Source: Actinotignum timonense (lineage in GTDB: Bacteria > Actinomycetota > Actinomycetes > Actinomycetales > Actinomycetaceae). From it: a stretch of DNA of 64,000 nucleotides. A program made the translations under genes and the position numbers. Positions 16,039 through 25,081 of this stretch are shown here, one piece after another. Location: assembly GCF_030216305.1 (NCBI RefSeq), contig NZ_JASOKT010000003.1, positions 117,693 to 181,692 on the forward strand, in the 5' to 3' direction. Each line of letters starts with the position of its first letter. Within the stretch, counting starts at the first letter, position 1. The notes beneath the pieces are model-generated. The model saw only the letters and a list, made by a program, of their open reading frames with translations. It ran no database searches and was not told the DNA's origin.

Positions 16039-16713
16039 CTACTCGGTAATCCCCACCCCGCCGGTTTCCCGATTCATCCGAATCGCAAAAGCGCGCGCTT
16101 CTTCCAGGTCGATGCCGTTGAGGAGGTGGGCGCGGGCGGCGGCGTCGTCCTCAGCGCGCAAACGCGGCACCGAGCGCTTCGATCCGTTCCTCCCCACAAA
16201 ATCGCGGTAAAACTCGCGCAGAATATCCATATCCGCCTCGACGTCGCCGGAAAGGTAGAGGTGCTTCCACCACCCGTACGTTTTAGTGCGCGAATCGATA
16301 AAGCCGAGGGTAATGGGCAGGCGTCCGGCCAGGCCCATGCGGTAAAAACCGGATTTCCAGTACTGAACGTCCTTCCGGGTGCCTTCCGGGGCGAGCGCCA
16401 CGCAGAATTCCTCGCTGCGTTCGGCCTGCTCCAGCAGCGACCCCACGATTCCGCTGGGATGGTTGCGATCCACCGAAATTCCGCCGACGGCGCGCACGAT
16501 CGCCCCCAGCACCGGGGCCTGCACTAGCGAATTTTTGACCAAGAATTTCATGGAGCGCCCGTAGCTCCAAAACGCGACAATATCGTAAATACCATCCCAA
16601 TTAGAGGAATGCGGGGCGCCGATGAGGATCGTTTTTGGCGCGATGGGTTCGTGCACAAAGGTCCAACGGGAGCAGGCGCGGAAAATGCGCGCGGCGGCGC
16701 TACGGAATGCCAT
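16039..16713 (-). CDS. PlsC-type acyltransferase
   Basis: A glycerolipid acyltransferase-like protein of 224 residues, counted from ATG 16713, which follows GCGAAAGGACCCCC. Family motifs are HSSNWD (the HX4D catalytic box, about residue 35), ISVDRNHPSG and APEGTRK (the EGTR motif binding the glycerol phosphate), then YRMGLAGRLPITLGFID. It lacks a clear N-terminal membrane helix, like the short soluble-looking members that acylate lyso-phospholipids or act in cell-envelope lipid synthesis. The frame stays open to 16836 across the dispersed motif at 16780, but that extension has no family resemblance. Confidence 0.85.
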   Translation of the reverse strand: MAFRSAAARIFRACSRWTFVHEPIAPKTILIGAPHSSNWDGIYDIVAFWSYGRSMKFLVKNSLVQAPVLGAIVRAVGGISVDRNHPSGIVGSLLEQAERSEEFCVALAPEGTRKDVQYWKSGFYRMGLAGRLPITLGFIDSRTKTYGWWKHLYLSGDVEADMDILREFYRDFVGRNGSKRSVPRLRAEDDAAARAHLLNGIDLEEARAFAIRMNRETGGVGITE

Positions 16714-16779
16714 GGGGGTCCTTTCGCGGAGGGTGGCGTCTGGCCGGTATTCTACCCGCTTCTTGCGCGGGGCTTTTAA

Positions 16780-16794
16780 GTACGACGGCGCAGC
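16780..16794 (+). repeat. Dispersed motif GTACGACGGCGCAGC, copy 2
   Basis: Exact copy of the 15-mer at 12635 and 63864. It lies in the gap upstream of the PlsC-type gene. Confidence 0.8.
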
Positions 16795-16887
16795 ACCGGC
16801 CCGCGTGCCATCTGGCAGCGCGGGCGCGGTGGCCACGCGCTGGTACAGAAACCGCCCGCAGGATCGGCGCGGGCCACGCGCCGTGCC

Positions 16888-18213
16888 CTAGATAAAGAAA
16901 CGGAATTCGGGCGAGCCGGGTTCGACCTTGTGAATATCAATCCCGGAGCGGTCCATGCGATCTAGCAGGTCAGCCAGGTTTTCCGGGTGTTGAATATCGA
17001 TGCCCACCAGCGCCGGGCCGGTCTCGCGGTTGGTTTTCTTCGTGTATTCGAAGTACACGATGTCTTCGTCGGCCACGAGCACGCGGTCGAGGAATTCTTT
17101 GAGTGCGCCGGGTTTCTGGGCGAAGGTCACCAGGAAGTAGTGGCGCAGCCCCTCGTAGACCATGGAGCGTTCCAAAATATCGGCGTAGCGGGAGACGTCA
17201 TTATTCCCACCCGAAATTACCGCGACGAGCGGGCGCGGTGTGGTGGCGGGAGCGGCGCCACTGCCGGAGAGTGCGGCATCGTCGTTCCCATTAACGCGGG
17301 TTTCGACCAGGGTGTTCAGGCGCCCCACCGCGGCCGGGGCGAGCGCGCCGGAGGGCTCGGCAATAATGCCGTCCACCTGGTAGAGCTCAAGCATTTCGGT
17401 ACACAGCGCACCTTCGGGCACGGTGATGAAGCCGTCCACCAGGTCGCGCGCCGTGGCGTAGGTGAGGTCCCCCACGCGCGCCACCGCGGTGCCGTCCGCG
17501 AAATTATCAACGGAATCCAGCGTGACCGGCCCGCCCGCTGCCAGTGCGGCCTGCATAGACGCAGCGCCGGTGGGCTCCACCCCGATCACGCGGGTGTGCG
17601 GGTGGGTATTTTTCACCCAGATCGCGGTGCCGGCCAGCAGCCCGCCGCCGCCCACCGGCACCAGCACCGCTTCGGGTTCCAGCCCGCTTTGCTCCACGCA
17701 CTGCTCAAAAGCTTCGGCGATCACGGTGCCCTGCCCGGCGATAATCGGGGCGGCGTCGAAAGGATGCACAAAGGTCGCACCGTGCTCAGAGGCGTAAGCC
17801 AAGGCGGCGCCGGCTGCGGCGTCGAACGTAGGCCCGCCAATAATCTGTTCCACCCACGCGCCCCCGATATCGCGGATCCGTTCGCGTTTCTGGCGCGGCG
17901 TGGTGGCGGGCAGGAAAATCTTGCCGTGAATCCGCAGGTGATTGCAGGCGTAAGCCACGCCCTGCGCGTGATTGCCGGCCGATGCGCACACCACGCCGGC
18001 GGCGCGTTCCTTCTCCCCGAGCGCGTGAATCGCGTTGTATGCCCCGCGGACTTTATAGCTGCGCCCGACCTGCGTATCCTCGCGTTTGAGGTAAACGGGC
18101 CGGCCGAGGGCGGCGCTGAGGCGCTCGGATAGCTGCAGCGGGGTGCGGCGTACCGTGCCCGCGAGGGTGCGGGCGGCTGCGGCGATGAGCTCGGGTGAAG
18201 GTAATTCAGTCAT
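16888..18213 (-). CDS. ilvA: Threonine ammonia-lyase (threonine dehydratase), PLP-dependent
   Basis: This enzyme converts threonine to 2-oxobutanoate and ammonia, the first step of isoleucine synthesis or a catabolic route. The 441-residue product has the PLP-binding lysine in GRSYKVRGAYNA (about residue 54), ASAGNHAQGVAYAC, the glycine-rich phosphate loop PVGGGGLLAG, and SGGNN near residue 340. The C-terminal ACT-like domain (about 355-441: HYFLVTFAQKPGALKEFLDRVL) marks the regulated form. An unusual Ala/Gly/Ser-rich insert of about 30 residues (DDAALSGSGAAPATTPRP) precedes the SGGNN strand. Whether it is biosynthetic or catabolic cannot be told here. Confidence 0.93.
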   Translation of the reverse strand: MTELPSPELIAAAARTLAGTVRRTPLQLSERLSAALGRPVYLKREDTQVGRSYKVRGAYNAIHALGEKERAAGVVCASAGNHAQGVAYACNHLRIHGKIFLPATTPRQKRERIRDIGGAWVEQIIGGPTFDAAAGAALAYASEHGATFVHPFDAAPIIAGQGTVIAEAFEQCVEQSGLEPEAVLVPVGGGGLLAGTAIWVKNTHPHTRVIGVEPTGAASMQAALAAGGPVTLDSVDNFADGTAVARVGDLTYATARDLVDGFITVPEGALCTEMLELYQVDGIIAEPSGALAPAAVGRLNTLVETRVNGNDDAALSGSGAAPATTPRPLVAVISGGNNDVSRYADILERSMVYEGLRHYFLVTFAQKPGALKEFLDRVLVADEDIVYFEYTKKTNRETGPALVGIDIQHPENLADLLDRMDRSGIDIHKVEPGSPEFRFFI

Positions 18214-18289
18214 CCTCCTATTGTGCCGGGATGCGGGCGCGATGGCGTGGCTGTTTCACCACGTGGGTGCGCGCGTCTACGATGGAAGC

Positions 18290-18988
18290 ATGATGGAACC
18301 CGGCCACGGCTCTGGCATCGACGCGGACGCCGATTTCGAATTCGAACGCAAATTCCTGGTGCGCGAACTGCCCGACGACGTCGCCGAGCACGCCTCCACC
18401 CAGGTCATCATCCAGGCATACACTTTCGCGCAGGACGGCTACGCGGTGCGGGTGCGGGTACGTTTCCCCGATGCTTTCGTACCTTTTGATGAGTTCGACG
18501 ACGCCGCCGACTTCCGCGGTGGTTACGAACGGCGTGCGCTCGCGCGGATGCTGGGGGCGGGATGCCCGGCGAGCGCCTCGGTGGCGGTGAAATCGCCGGT
18601 GGTCAGTGCGGAACGCTACGAGAAAGAAATGGAAATTGATACCGATGTGGCCGTGCAGATTCTGCGGCGCTCGGTGGATCTGGTCCTCAAGAATCGTTTT
18701 TCCCTGTGGATCGATGAGGACGGCTGGGAATTCGATGCTTTTGGCGGGCAAAATGCGGGGCTCATTATTGCGGAAGTGGAGCGGCGCGCGCCGGTGGTGG
18801 ACCTGAAAATTCCGGATTTTTGCGCCACCGAAGTTTCCGACGATCTGCGTTTCACCAATGACCATCTTTCCAAAGACCCGTGGATGCAATGGGGTGCGGC
18901 CTATATGGAGGAGCTGGACGCGCGCGGGCCACATTTCCTGGATTTGCGCGCGCCTCAGCAGCGCGAACCCGAGGGCGAGGGGGCGTGA
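18290..18988 (+). CDS. CYTH-domain protein (adenylate cyclase/thiamine triphosphatase fold)
   Basis: CYTH enzymes hydrolyse tripolyphosphate or nucleoside/thiamine triphosphates with a metal ion inside a beta tunnel. The 232-residue product has the ExExK-type N-terminal signature as DFEFERKFLV (about residues 17-26). It then shows alternating charged beta-strands: AVRVRVRF, ASVAVKSPVVSAERYEKEMEIDT, LKNRFSLWIDEDGWEFDAF and LIIAEVER. I used ATG 18290; ATG 18293 is equally possible. It diverges from ilvA. The true substrate is unknown. Confidence 0.83.
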   Translation: MMEPGHGSGIDADADFEFERKFLVRELPDDVAEHASTQVIIQAYTFAQDGYAVRVRVRFPDAFVPFDEFDDAADFRGGYERRALARMLGAGCPASASVAVKSPVVSAERYEKEMEIDTDVAVQILRRSVDLVLKNRFSLWIDEDGWEFDAFGGQNAGLIIAEVERRAPVVDLKIPDFCATEVSDDLRFTNDHLSKDPWMQWGAAYMEELDARGPHFLDLRAPQQREPEGEGA

Positions 18989-19156
18989 GCGCGCTATTTC
19001 CTAAGCGGAAGTAGCATTGCTTATTTCAGTTCCGGTATGGCGTAGTGAAAACGGAGCCCGCGGGGCATGTATGCGTGGGCGCACGGCCGGAATATCGTTG
19101 AAATGCCGTTGAATGTGAGTAATGGCACGGCCGGGGGTGTCTCAAAAACGCAAGTA

Positions 19157-19184
19157 TTGTTGCGCATGCGTTTAGACTTATACA
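19157..19184 (+). promoter_or_regulatory. Candidate promoter in the 18989-19394 gap
   Basis: TTGTTG (19157-19162) and TATACA (19179-19184) are separated by 16 bp. No convincing gene starts downstream before the strong terminator at 19295-19329. Confidence 0.45.
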
Positions 19185-19189
19185 AGTAC

Positions 19190-19329
19190 TCACTCGTTGT
19201 TACATTAACGGACCTGTGTCGCCATATTGGCGTGCACACCACGGCATGTGTATCACTCAACCTGAGGTGAGCGGGTTGCTTGATCCTGCCGTTGAGGGGC
19301 GGCGTGCAAACGCCGCCCCTCTTTATTTT
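19190..19329 (+). ncRNA. Candidate small RNA of about 140 nt ending in a strong terminator
   Basis: The 406-bp gap between the CYTH gene and the GntR gene has no credible protein gene. It does contain a promoter-like pair (19157-19184). About 110 bp further on is a 10-bp perfect hairpin, AGGGGCGGCG (19295-19304) with CGCCGCCCCT (19311-19320), followed by CTTTATTTT on the + strand. The T-rich tail is on the + side only, so it does not serve the opposite-strand GntR gene. The RNA may be independent or the 3' end of the CYTH transcript. Confidence 0.4.
19295..19329 (+). terminator. Strong intrinsic terminator, + strand
   Basis: A 10-bp G/C-rich perfect stem with a 6-base loop (TGCAAA) is followed by CTTTATTTT. 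It is directed away from the GntR gene. Confidence 0.85.
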
Positions 19330-19394
19330 CCGCGAGGCTAATAAGGCTCTTGGTGTAAGTTCCGTTGCTGTCGAGATAACAATCCGCACTGTTC

Positions 19395-20177
19395 TCACGT
19401 GATATTTTTTCGCAGGCGAGCGCCCCGGCTTGTGGTTGTTACCGCGAGCTTATAGCGATCAGCGCGCGCAATAATGACAGAAAGTTCGAAGACCCGCCCC
19501 TGCGAATCGATGGAATGGCGGAGAATTCTCAAGGCCGGGGAACCAGCGGGCACCTGAAGTTGCTTGGCTTGGATGGCGTTTACCGTCGTCGCCTCGTACA
19601 CCTCGTCCGCACGTTCCGGAAGCGTTCCAGAGTGGCGCGCAATCGCGGAATAAAGCGAATGCTCCAGCTCCTCTTCACTCAATTCCGGGCAGAGCTCCAC
19701 CGGAATATAGGCGGTGGTGAGGAGCAGTGGCATATCATCGGCCAGGCGCACGCGTTCGATTTGCCAAACCGCGTTGCTCTCCTGCAATTCGAGCAGCTCG
19801 CTGACCCAGTCGGGTGCTTCCACTTGCTGGAAACTCACCACGTGGGACGACGGCGCCTTACCGAAACCAGCCATCTCAGCGGAAAAATTGAGGGCGGTAT
19901 CCAAACCTGGCCTATCGTTACCCTTGGATACGAACGTTCCCTTACCGCGTTTGCGGATCACGCGCCCCGATTTCACCAAACCTTCGAAGCATTTACGTAC
20001 CGTGGCTCGCGAAAGGCCAAAGGACTCGCATAGGGATTGCTCGGTCGGCAACGCGGTTCCCTCGGTGAGGAACCCGGTGGCGATCAGCTGCACGATCCGT
20101 TCCTGTAATTGCCGGTACAGCGGGTGATCAGACTCAGTATTCAGCGGCTGGCTGGCGATGGCAGTGAGGGTGTCCAA
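19395..20177 (-). CDS. GntR-family (HutC/UTRA) transcriptional regulator of the sugar cluster
   Basis: A 260-residue regulator with an N-terminal winged helix (about 18-80: HPLYRQLQERIVQLIATG, then LPTEQSLCESFGLSRATVRKCFEGL and GKGTFVS) and a C-terminal UTRA effector domain (about 100-250). UTRA domains sense sugar phosphates or other small molecules. I chose the TTG at 20177 because TAGGAGACCC precedes it; the open frame continues to 20339 but without family resemblance. It diverges from the DeoC-GH1-PfkB-EIIC operon. Palindromes sharing the core GTACGGTAC lie in the gap, so it most likely represses both itself and the operon. Confidence 0.88.
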   Translation of the reverse strand: MDTLTAIASQPLNTESDHPLYRQLQERIVQLIATGFLTEGTALPTEQSLCESFGLSRATVRKCFEGLVKSGRVIRKRGKGTFVSKGNDRPGLDTALNFSAEMAGFGKAPSSHVVSFQQVEAPDWVSELLELQESNAVWQIERVRLADDMPLLLTTAYIPVELCPELSEEELEHSLYSAIARHSGTLPERADEVYEATTVNAIQAKQLQVPAGSPALRILRHSIDSQGRVFELSVIIARADRYKLAVTTTSRGARLRKNIT

Positions 20178-20186
20178 GGGTCTCCT

Positions 20187-20207
20187 AGCTTTGTACGGTA
20201 CAAAGCT
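20187..20207. promoter_or_regulatory. GntR operator 1, perfect 21-bp palindrome
   Basis: Arms AGCTTTGTAC and GTACAAAGCT flank a central G, ten bases before the TTG start of the GntR gene. The core GTACGGTAC recurs at 20267-20275. Confidence 0.75.
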
Positions 20208-20266
20208 AACATTACCGCGAATTTCGTAGACAGGCGATGCTTTCGGGGTTATTTTAAAACATAAAG

Positions 20267-20275
20267 GTACGGTAC
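20267..20275. promoter_or_regulatory. GntR operator 2, core GTACGGTAC
   Basis: A second exact copy of the 9-bp core, within AAGGTACGGTACGTACAG, lies 48 bp before the aldolase start. That position fits a site that blocks the operon promoter. Confidence 0.6.
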
Positions 20276-20322
20276 GTACAGAACAATGCAGTTCAATACG
20301 TGTTACTACTGAAAGGAAAATA

Positions 20323-21045
20323 ATGATTCCCGCACGCAAAGCCGCAGATATGACCCAGGCTGAATTGGCACGCTACATTGATCAGTCCGTGCTCAAGCCC
20401 GAATTCACCGATGATGATATTCGCAAATACACCCAGGAAGGCATTGATTTCGGGTGCAAGACGATCTGCATTAACCCGGCGTCCCTCCCGATTGTGGCTC
20501 CCATGGTCGAGGGAACCGATACCGGCCTGTGCGTGGTGGCGGACTTCCCTTTCGGGCTCGCCACAACTGAGGCGAAGGAAATGCTCACCGAGCATTACTG
20601 CTCGAAGTGGGATATTGAGGATCTGGATATTGTTGCCAATTACGGCTGGCTGCGCACCGGCCGTCTCGATGATGTTGTCAAGGATCTTGAACCCGTCGTC
20701 GCCGCGGCCCATAAGTGGAATACCAAGGTCAAGGTCATTATCGAAACGGATTCCCTGAATTTGGATCAGGTTGCGGAGGGAACGAAGGCGGCAATCCTCG
20801 CGGGTGCTGACTTCATTAAGACCTCCACCGGGTTCTTCACCGGCGCTGAAAACAAGGGCGCGACGGTGGAAGTCGTGAAAACCATGATCGAGGCCGCTGA
20901 GGGCAAGATTGCCGTCAAGGGAGCCGGATGCATTCGCACTCGCGAGCATTTCCTTGAGCTTATTGATCTTGGTATTGACCGCATGGGCGTTGGTTACCGC
21001 TCTACGCCGGTTGTTCTTGGTATTAACCCGCCGGCGGGTAAATAG
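20323..21045 (+). CDS. DeoC-like (deoxyribose-phosphate aldolase family) aldolase
   Basis: Class I aldolase of 240 residues. The three DERA catalytic residues are kept: the Asp in DLDIV (Asp102), the Schiff-base Lys in ADFIKTSTG (Lys166) and the second Lys in VKGAGCIRT (Lys199). The C-terminal phosphate-binding segment, usually G-A-S-S, reads GVGYRST instead, and the protein branches away from ordinary DeoC in its N-terminal helix (IDQSVLKPEF). It may therefore act on a different deoxy-sugar or keto-acid phosphate. The start ATG is behind GAAAGGAAAATA. It is the first gene of the four-gene sugar operon; GH1 follows after 27 bp. Confidence 0.85.
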   Translation: MIPARKAADMTQAELARYIDQSVLKPEFTDDDIRKYTQEGIDFGCKTICINPASLPIVAPMVEGTDTGLCVVADFPFGLATTEAKEMLTEHYCSKWDIEDLDIVANYGWLRTGRLDDVVKDLEPVVAAAHKWNTKVKVIIETDSLNLDQVAEGTKAAILAGADFIKTSTGFFTGAENKGATVEVVKTMIEAAEGKIAVKGAGCIRTREHFLELIDLGIDRMGVGYRSTPVVLGINPPAGK

Positions 21046-21051
21046 ATATGA

Positions 21052-22527
<1,476 letters not shown>

Positions 22528-22542
22528 CACAAGAAAGGTGAG

Positions 22543-23664
22543 ATGATGAGCAACGAAGCGATCATTGATCTGGCAAAGAAATTAGAGGCAAAGACGCCTC
22601 ATGCCAATATTCCGGTTGGATACGACGGTTTCATTGACCGTATTACCCATGTTGTTGATAAACGGCTCGGGCCGGATGAGTACCAGCGGGTGGAAACGCT
22701 GACTGCATACGGGCAAAAATTTATTGATGCCGCCGGGCTGAGTATGAATATTGAGATGGTGCCTGTTACTACCAAGCTCGGGGGAGTGGCAACGATTCTG
22801 GCTAATTCGTTGGCGACCCTGGGTAATCGGGTGACGTATATGGGTGCGCTGGGCCTGGGGGGAGTGAATCCTGTTTTCCAGGATTTTGCGAATATGGCCG
22901 AGGAGGTTATTTCCTTCTCCGACCCCGGGGTTTCTGACGCACTGGAATTTACCGACGGCAAAGTGATTTCCAGCCAGCTGGAGCCGCTCAAGATGGTGAG
23001 CTGGGAGAACCTCCTTGAGGCGACGACGCTTGAGCACCTGGTGGAGGTCTTTGACCGCGCGGATCTTGTAGCTTTTGCTGATTGGACCTTGCTGATCAAC
23101 GTCGGCAGTATCTGGGATGGGATTGCTGAGGAAGTTCTTCCCAAGATGAAGAACCGTGAGCGGCGGATGATGTTCTTCGATCTTTCCGATCCGACTAAGC
23201 GCACAACTGAGGACGTTCTCGGCGTTATGGCAACGATCCGTAAGTACGAGGAGTTCTTCGATACCACGCTCGGCCTCAATAAGAAGGAAGCCTACGAGGT
23301 CGCTAGTCGCTACGGGGCAGCGAAGGATGACTTCGCGGATCTTCACGAGCTTGCGTGTTTCCTGCGGGAAAAGGTTGGAATTAGCGAGATTGTTATTCAT
23401 CCGGTTGATGGTGCGGTTCTCAGCAATGCCCGCGAGGATGTGGCTGTGGATGGACCGTATTGCGCCGATCCTACGCTCACGACGGGCGGCGGGGATAATT
23501 TCAACTCCGGGTTCCTCACTGGGCGCTCCCTTGGCCTCACCAGCGAAGAATCGCTGCTTCTCGGGGTAGCGAATTCCGGCTTCTATGTTCGGGCGGGCCG
23601 GAGCCCTGCTTTCGATGAGCTGAGGGAATTCCTGGTGCGGTGGGCACGGGGCGAGATTGATTAA
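22543..23664 (+). CDS. PfkB-family carbohydrate kinase
   Basis: A ribokinase/PfkB-type sugar kinase of 373 residues. The N-terminal half reads PVGYDGFIDRITHVVDKR, followed by TTKLGGVATILANSLATLG (substrate-binding GG). The C-terminal signature TLTTGGGDNFNSGFLTG has GGGD in place of the usual GAGD, with the catalytic Asp kept. The family phosphorylates free sugars or sugar phosphates, but which one acts here is unknown. It lies 15 bp after the GH1 gene and 27 bp before the EIIC gene. A doubled ATG (22543, 22546) follows AAGAAAGGTGAG. A kinase next to a PTS is logical if the hydrolase releases an unphosphorylated sugar or the aldolase needs a second phosphate. Confidence 0.85.
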   Translation: MMSNEAIIDLAKKLEAKTPHANIPVGYDGFIDRITHVVDKRLGPDEYQRVETLTAYGQKFIDAAGLSMNIEMVPVTTKLGGVATILANSLATLGNRVTYMGALGLGGVNPVFQDFANMAEEVISFSDPGVSDALEFTDGKVISSQLEPLKMVSWENLLEATTLEHLVEVFDRADLVAFADWTLLINVGSIWDGIAEEVLPKMKNRERRMMFFDLSDPTKRTTEDVLGVMATIRKYEEFFDTTLGLNKKEAYEVASRYGAAKDDFADLHELACFLREKVGISEIVIHPVDGAVLSNAREDVAVDGPYCADPTLTTGGGDNFNSGFLTGRSLGLTSEESLLLGVANSGFYVRAGRSPAFDELREFLVRWARGEID

Positions 23665-23691
23665 TCACGGGCTACCGAAAGGAGGACAGCC

Positions 23692-24795
23692 ATGAGTGAG
23701 AAAAAGACTTTCGATAAAATCATTGACGCTGTTGCGGCGATTTTCTTGCCCGTCATTAATCTGCTGACTGCCGCGGGTATTCTCAAGGGTATTTTGGCTA
23801 TTTGCGTGGCGGCCGGGTGGTTGAGTGATGCCTCGGATACCTACCGGATTCTTGCTGCTATGGGCGACGCCGTTTTCTATTTCTTGCCGGTCTTGTTGGC
23901 ATTTACGTCGGCTAAGAAGTTCGGGGCTAATCCGTATACGGCTGTGGTGATTGCGGGTGTGCTTCTGTACCCGGATTTGAACCAGACGCTGGAATCCGGC
24001 ACAACAATGTACTTCCTGGGCATCCCGGTCTTTAGCGCGATCTACCATTCCAGCGTTATCACGATTCTCATGACGGTCGGTTTGCTGGCCTTTGTTGAGA
24101 AGGGTCTGGACAGGATTTTCCCGGAGGTGATCCGCGGGTTCCTTACCCCGTTCATTTCGGTGATTCTGGTTGGGTTGGTCACGCTGATGGCTTTCGGGCC
24201 TATCGGCACGCTGATTAGTAACGGCCTGGCGGCCGGGTACGAGTTCCTATACGATCTTTCGCCGGCTGCCGCGGGTTTGGTTCTGGGTGCATGTTTCCAG
24301 CTTCTGGTTATTTTCGGTCTGCACTGGGGCATCATGCTGGTGTCGATGAATAATGTTGCTGCCCTGGGGCACGATACGGTGTTGGCTTTGTTCGGTCCTT
24401 CGATTTTCGCGCAGGCTGGTGCCGCCTTAGCGGTGTTGCTGCGCTCGAAGAACGGAAAGACCCGCACGGTGTGTGCTTCTTCGGTGATTTCAGCGTTGTT
24501 TGGAATTACCGAGCCGGCGTTGTTCGGCGTGAATCTTCCGCGGAAGACTCCCATGATTGCCGTGTGTATTGGCGGTGGCGTGGGTGGCGCTATTGCAGGT
24601 ATTTCGGGTGCACAGGCTGGGGGCTTTGCGATTCCGTCGCTTGCCACGCTGCCGGTGTTCTTCGGTAACGGCTTCGTTCTGTTCGTTATTTCCTGCTTGG
24701 TTGGGTTCCTCGTTGCATTCATCTGCACGCTGTTCCTGCGTTTCGAGGCTGACCTGAAGATCGCGGAGGAAGATGAGGTGAAGGCAGCTAACTAA
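23692..24795 (+). CDS. PTS EIIC permease, glucose/beta-glucoside superfamily, stand-alone
   Basis: A 367-residue membrane permease with about ten hydrophobic segments. It starts directly in the IIC fold (IIDAVAAIFLPVINLLTAAGILKGIL). The IIC hallmarks are FGLHWGIMLV and the sugar-binding loop GITEPALFGVNLP. Members of this superfamily (BglP, TreB and others) normally carry a IIB domain with C-x-T-R-L-R and often IIA; here neither is fused and none is encoded nearby. They must come from elsewhere, or the protein works without phosphorylation. The ATG follows GAAAGGAGGACAGCC. It is the last gene of the operon and ends in an acidic tail. Confidence 0.88.
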   Translation: MSEKKTFDKIIDAVAAIFLPVINLLTAAGILKGILAICVAAGWLSDASDTYRILAAMGDAVFYFLPVLLAFTSAKKFGANPYTAVVIAGVLLYPDLNQTLESGTTMYFLGIPVFSAIYHSSVITILMTVGLLAFVEKGLDRIFPEVIRGFLTPFISVILVGLVTLMAFGPIGTLISNGLAAGYEFLYDLSPAAAGLVLGACFQLLVIFGLHWGIMLVSMNNVAALGHDTVLALFGPSIFAQAGAALAVLLRSKNGKTRTVCASSVISALFGITEPALFGVNLPRKTPMIAVCIGGGVGGAIAGISGAQAGGFAIPSLATLPVFFGNGFVLFVISCLVGFLVAFICTLFLRFEADLKIAEEDEVKAAN

Positions 24796-24863
24796 GCCAT
24801 TCCCGCTTTCCGGGGCATTGCTACAAGGCATGTTCGGAAGAGTGGCTGGCGGTATCTCCCGTA

Positions 24864-24917
24864 GGTGGCGGGGCTTGTTCGGGTACTACCGAATGGGCCC
24901 CGCCACGGTTGTTCTTT
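24864..24917 (+). terminator. Terminator-like hairpin after the sugar operon
   Basis: GTGGCGGGGC (24865-24874) pairs with GCCCCGCCAC (24897-24906). The loop contains a nested TTCGG...CCGAA stem, and GGTTGTTCTTT follows. It lies 70 bp after the EIIC stop, in the 286-bp gap 24796-25081, which otherwise shows nothing clear. Confidence 0.65.
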
Positions 24918-25081
24918 GCTATGGCCCTCGGGTTAATAGAAAATTAGTTGCTAATGGCAGTCCGTCGTCAGCCCTGATCCAGGCCGGTACAGCGCACGAA
25001 CTGGACCTGCCTAAGGGCGAGGAAGAGCGCCGTTGGCCGTATATGAAAACTTTCATTGTAACGCGTTCTTTGGAGGCAAAC

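Noticed and set aside
19067..19270. 67-residue open frame in the 18989-19394 gap
   Set aside because: No ribosome site, no family resemblance, and it spans a better promoter-like sequence. A small RNA fits the terminator better.
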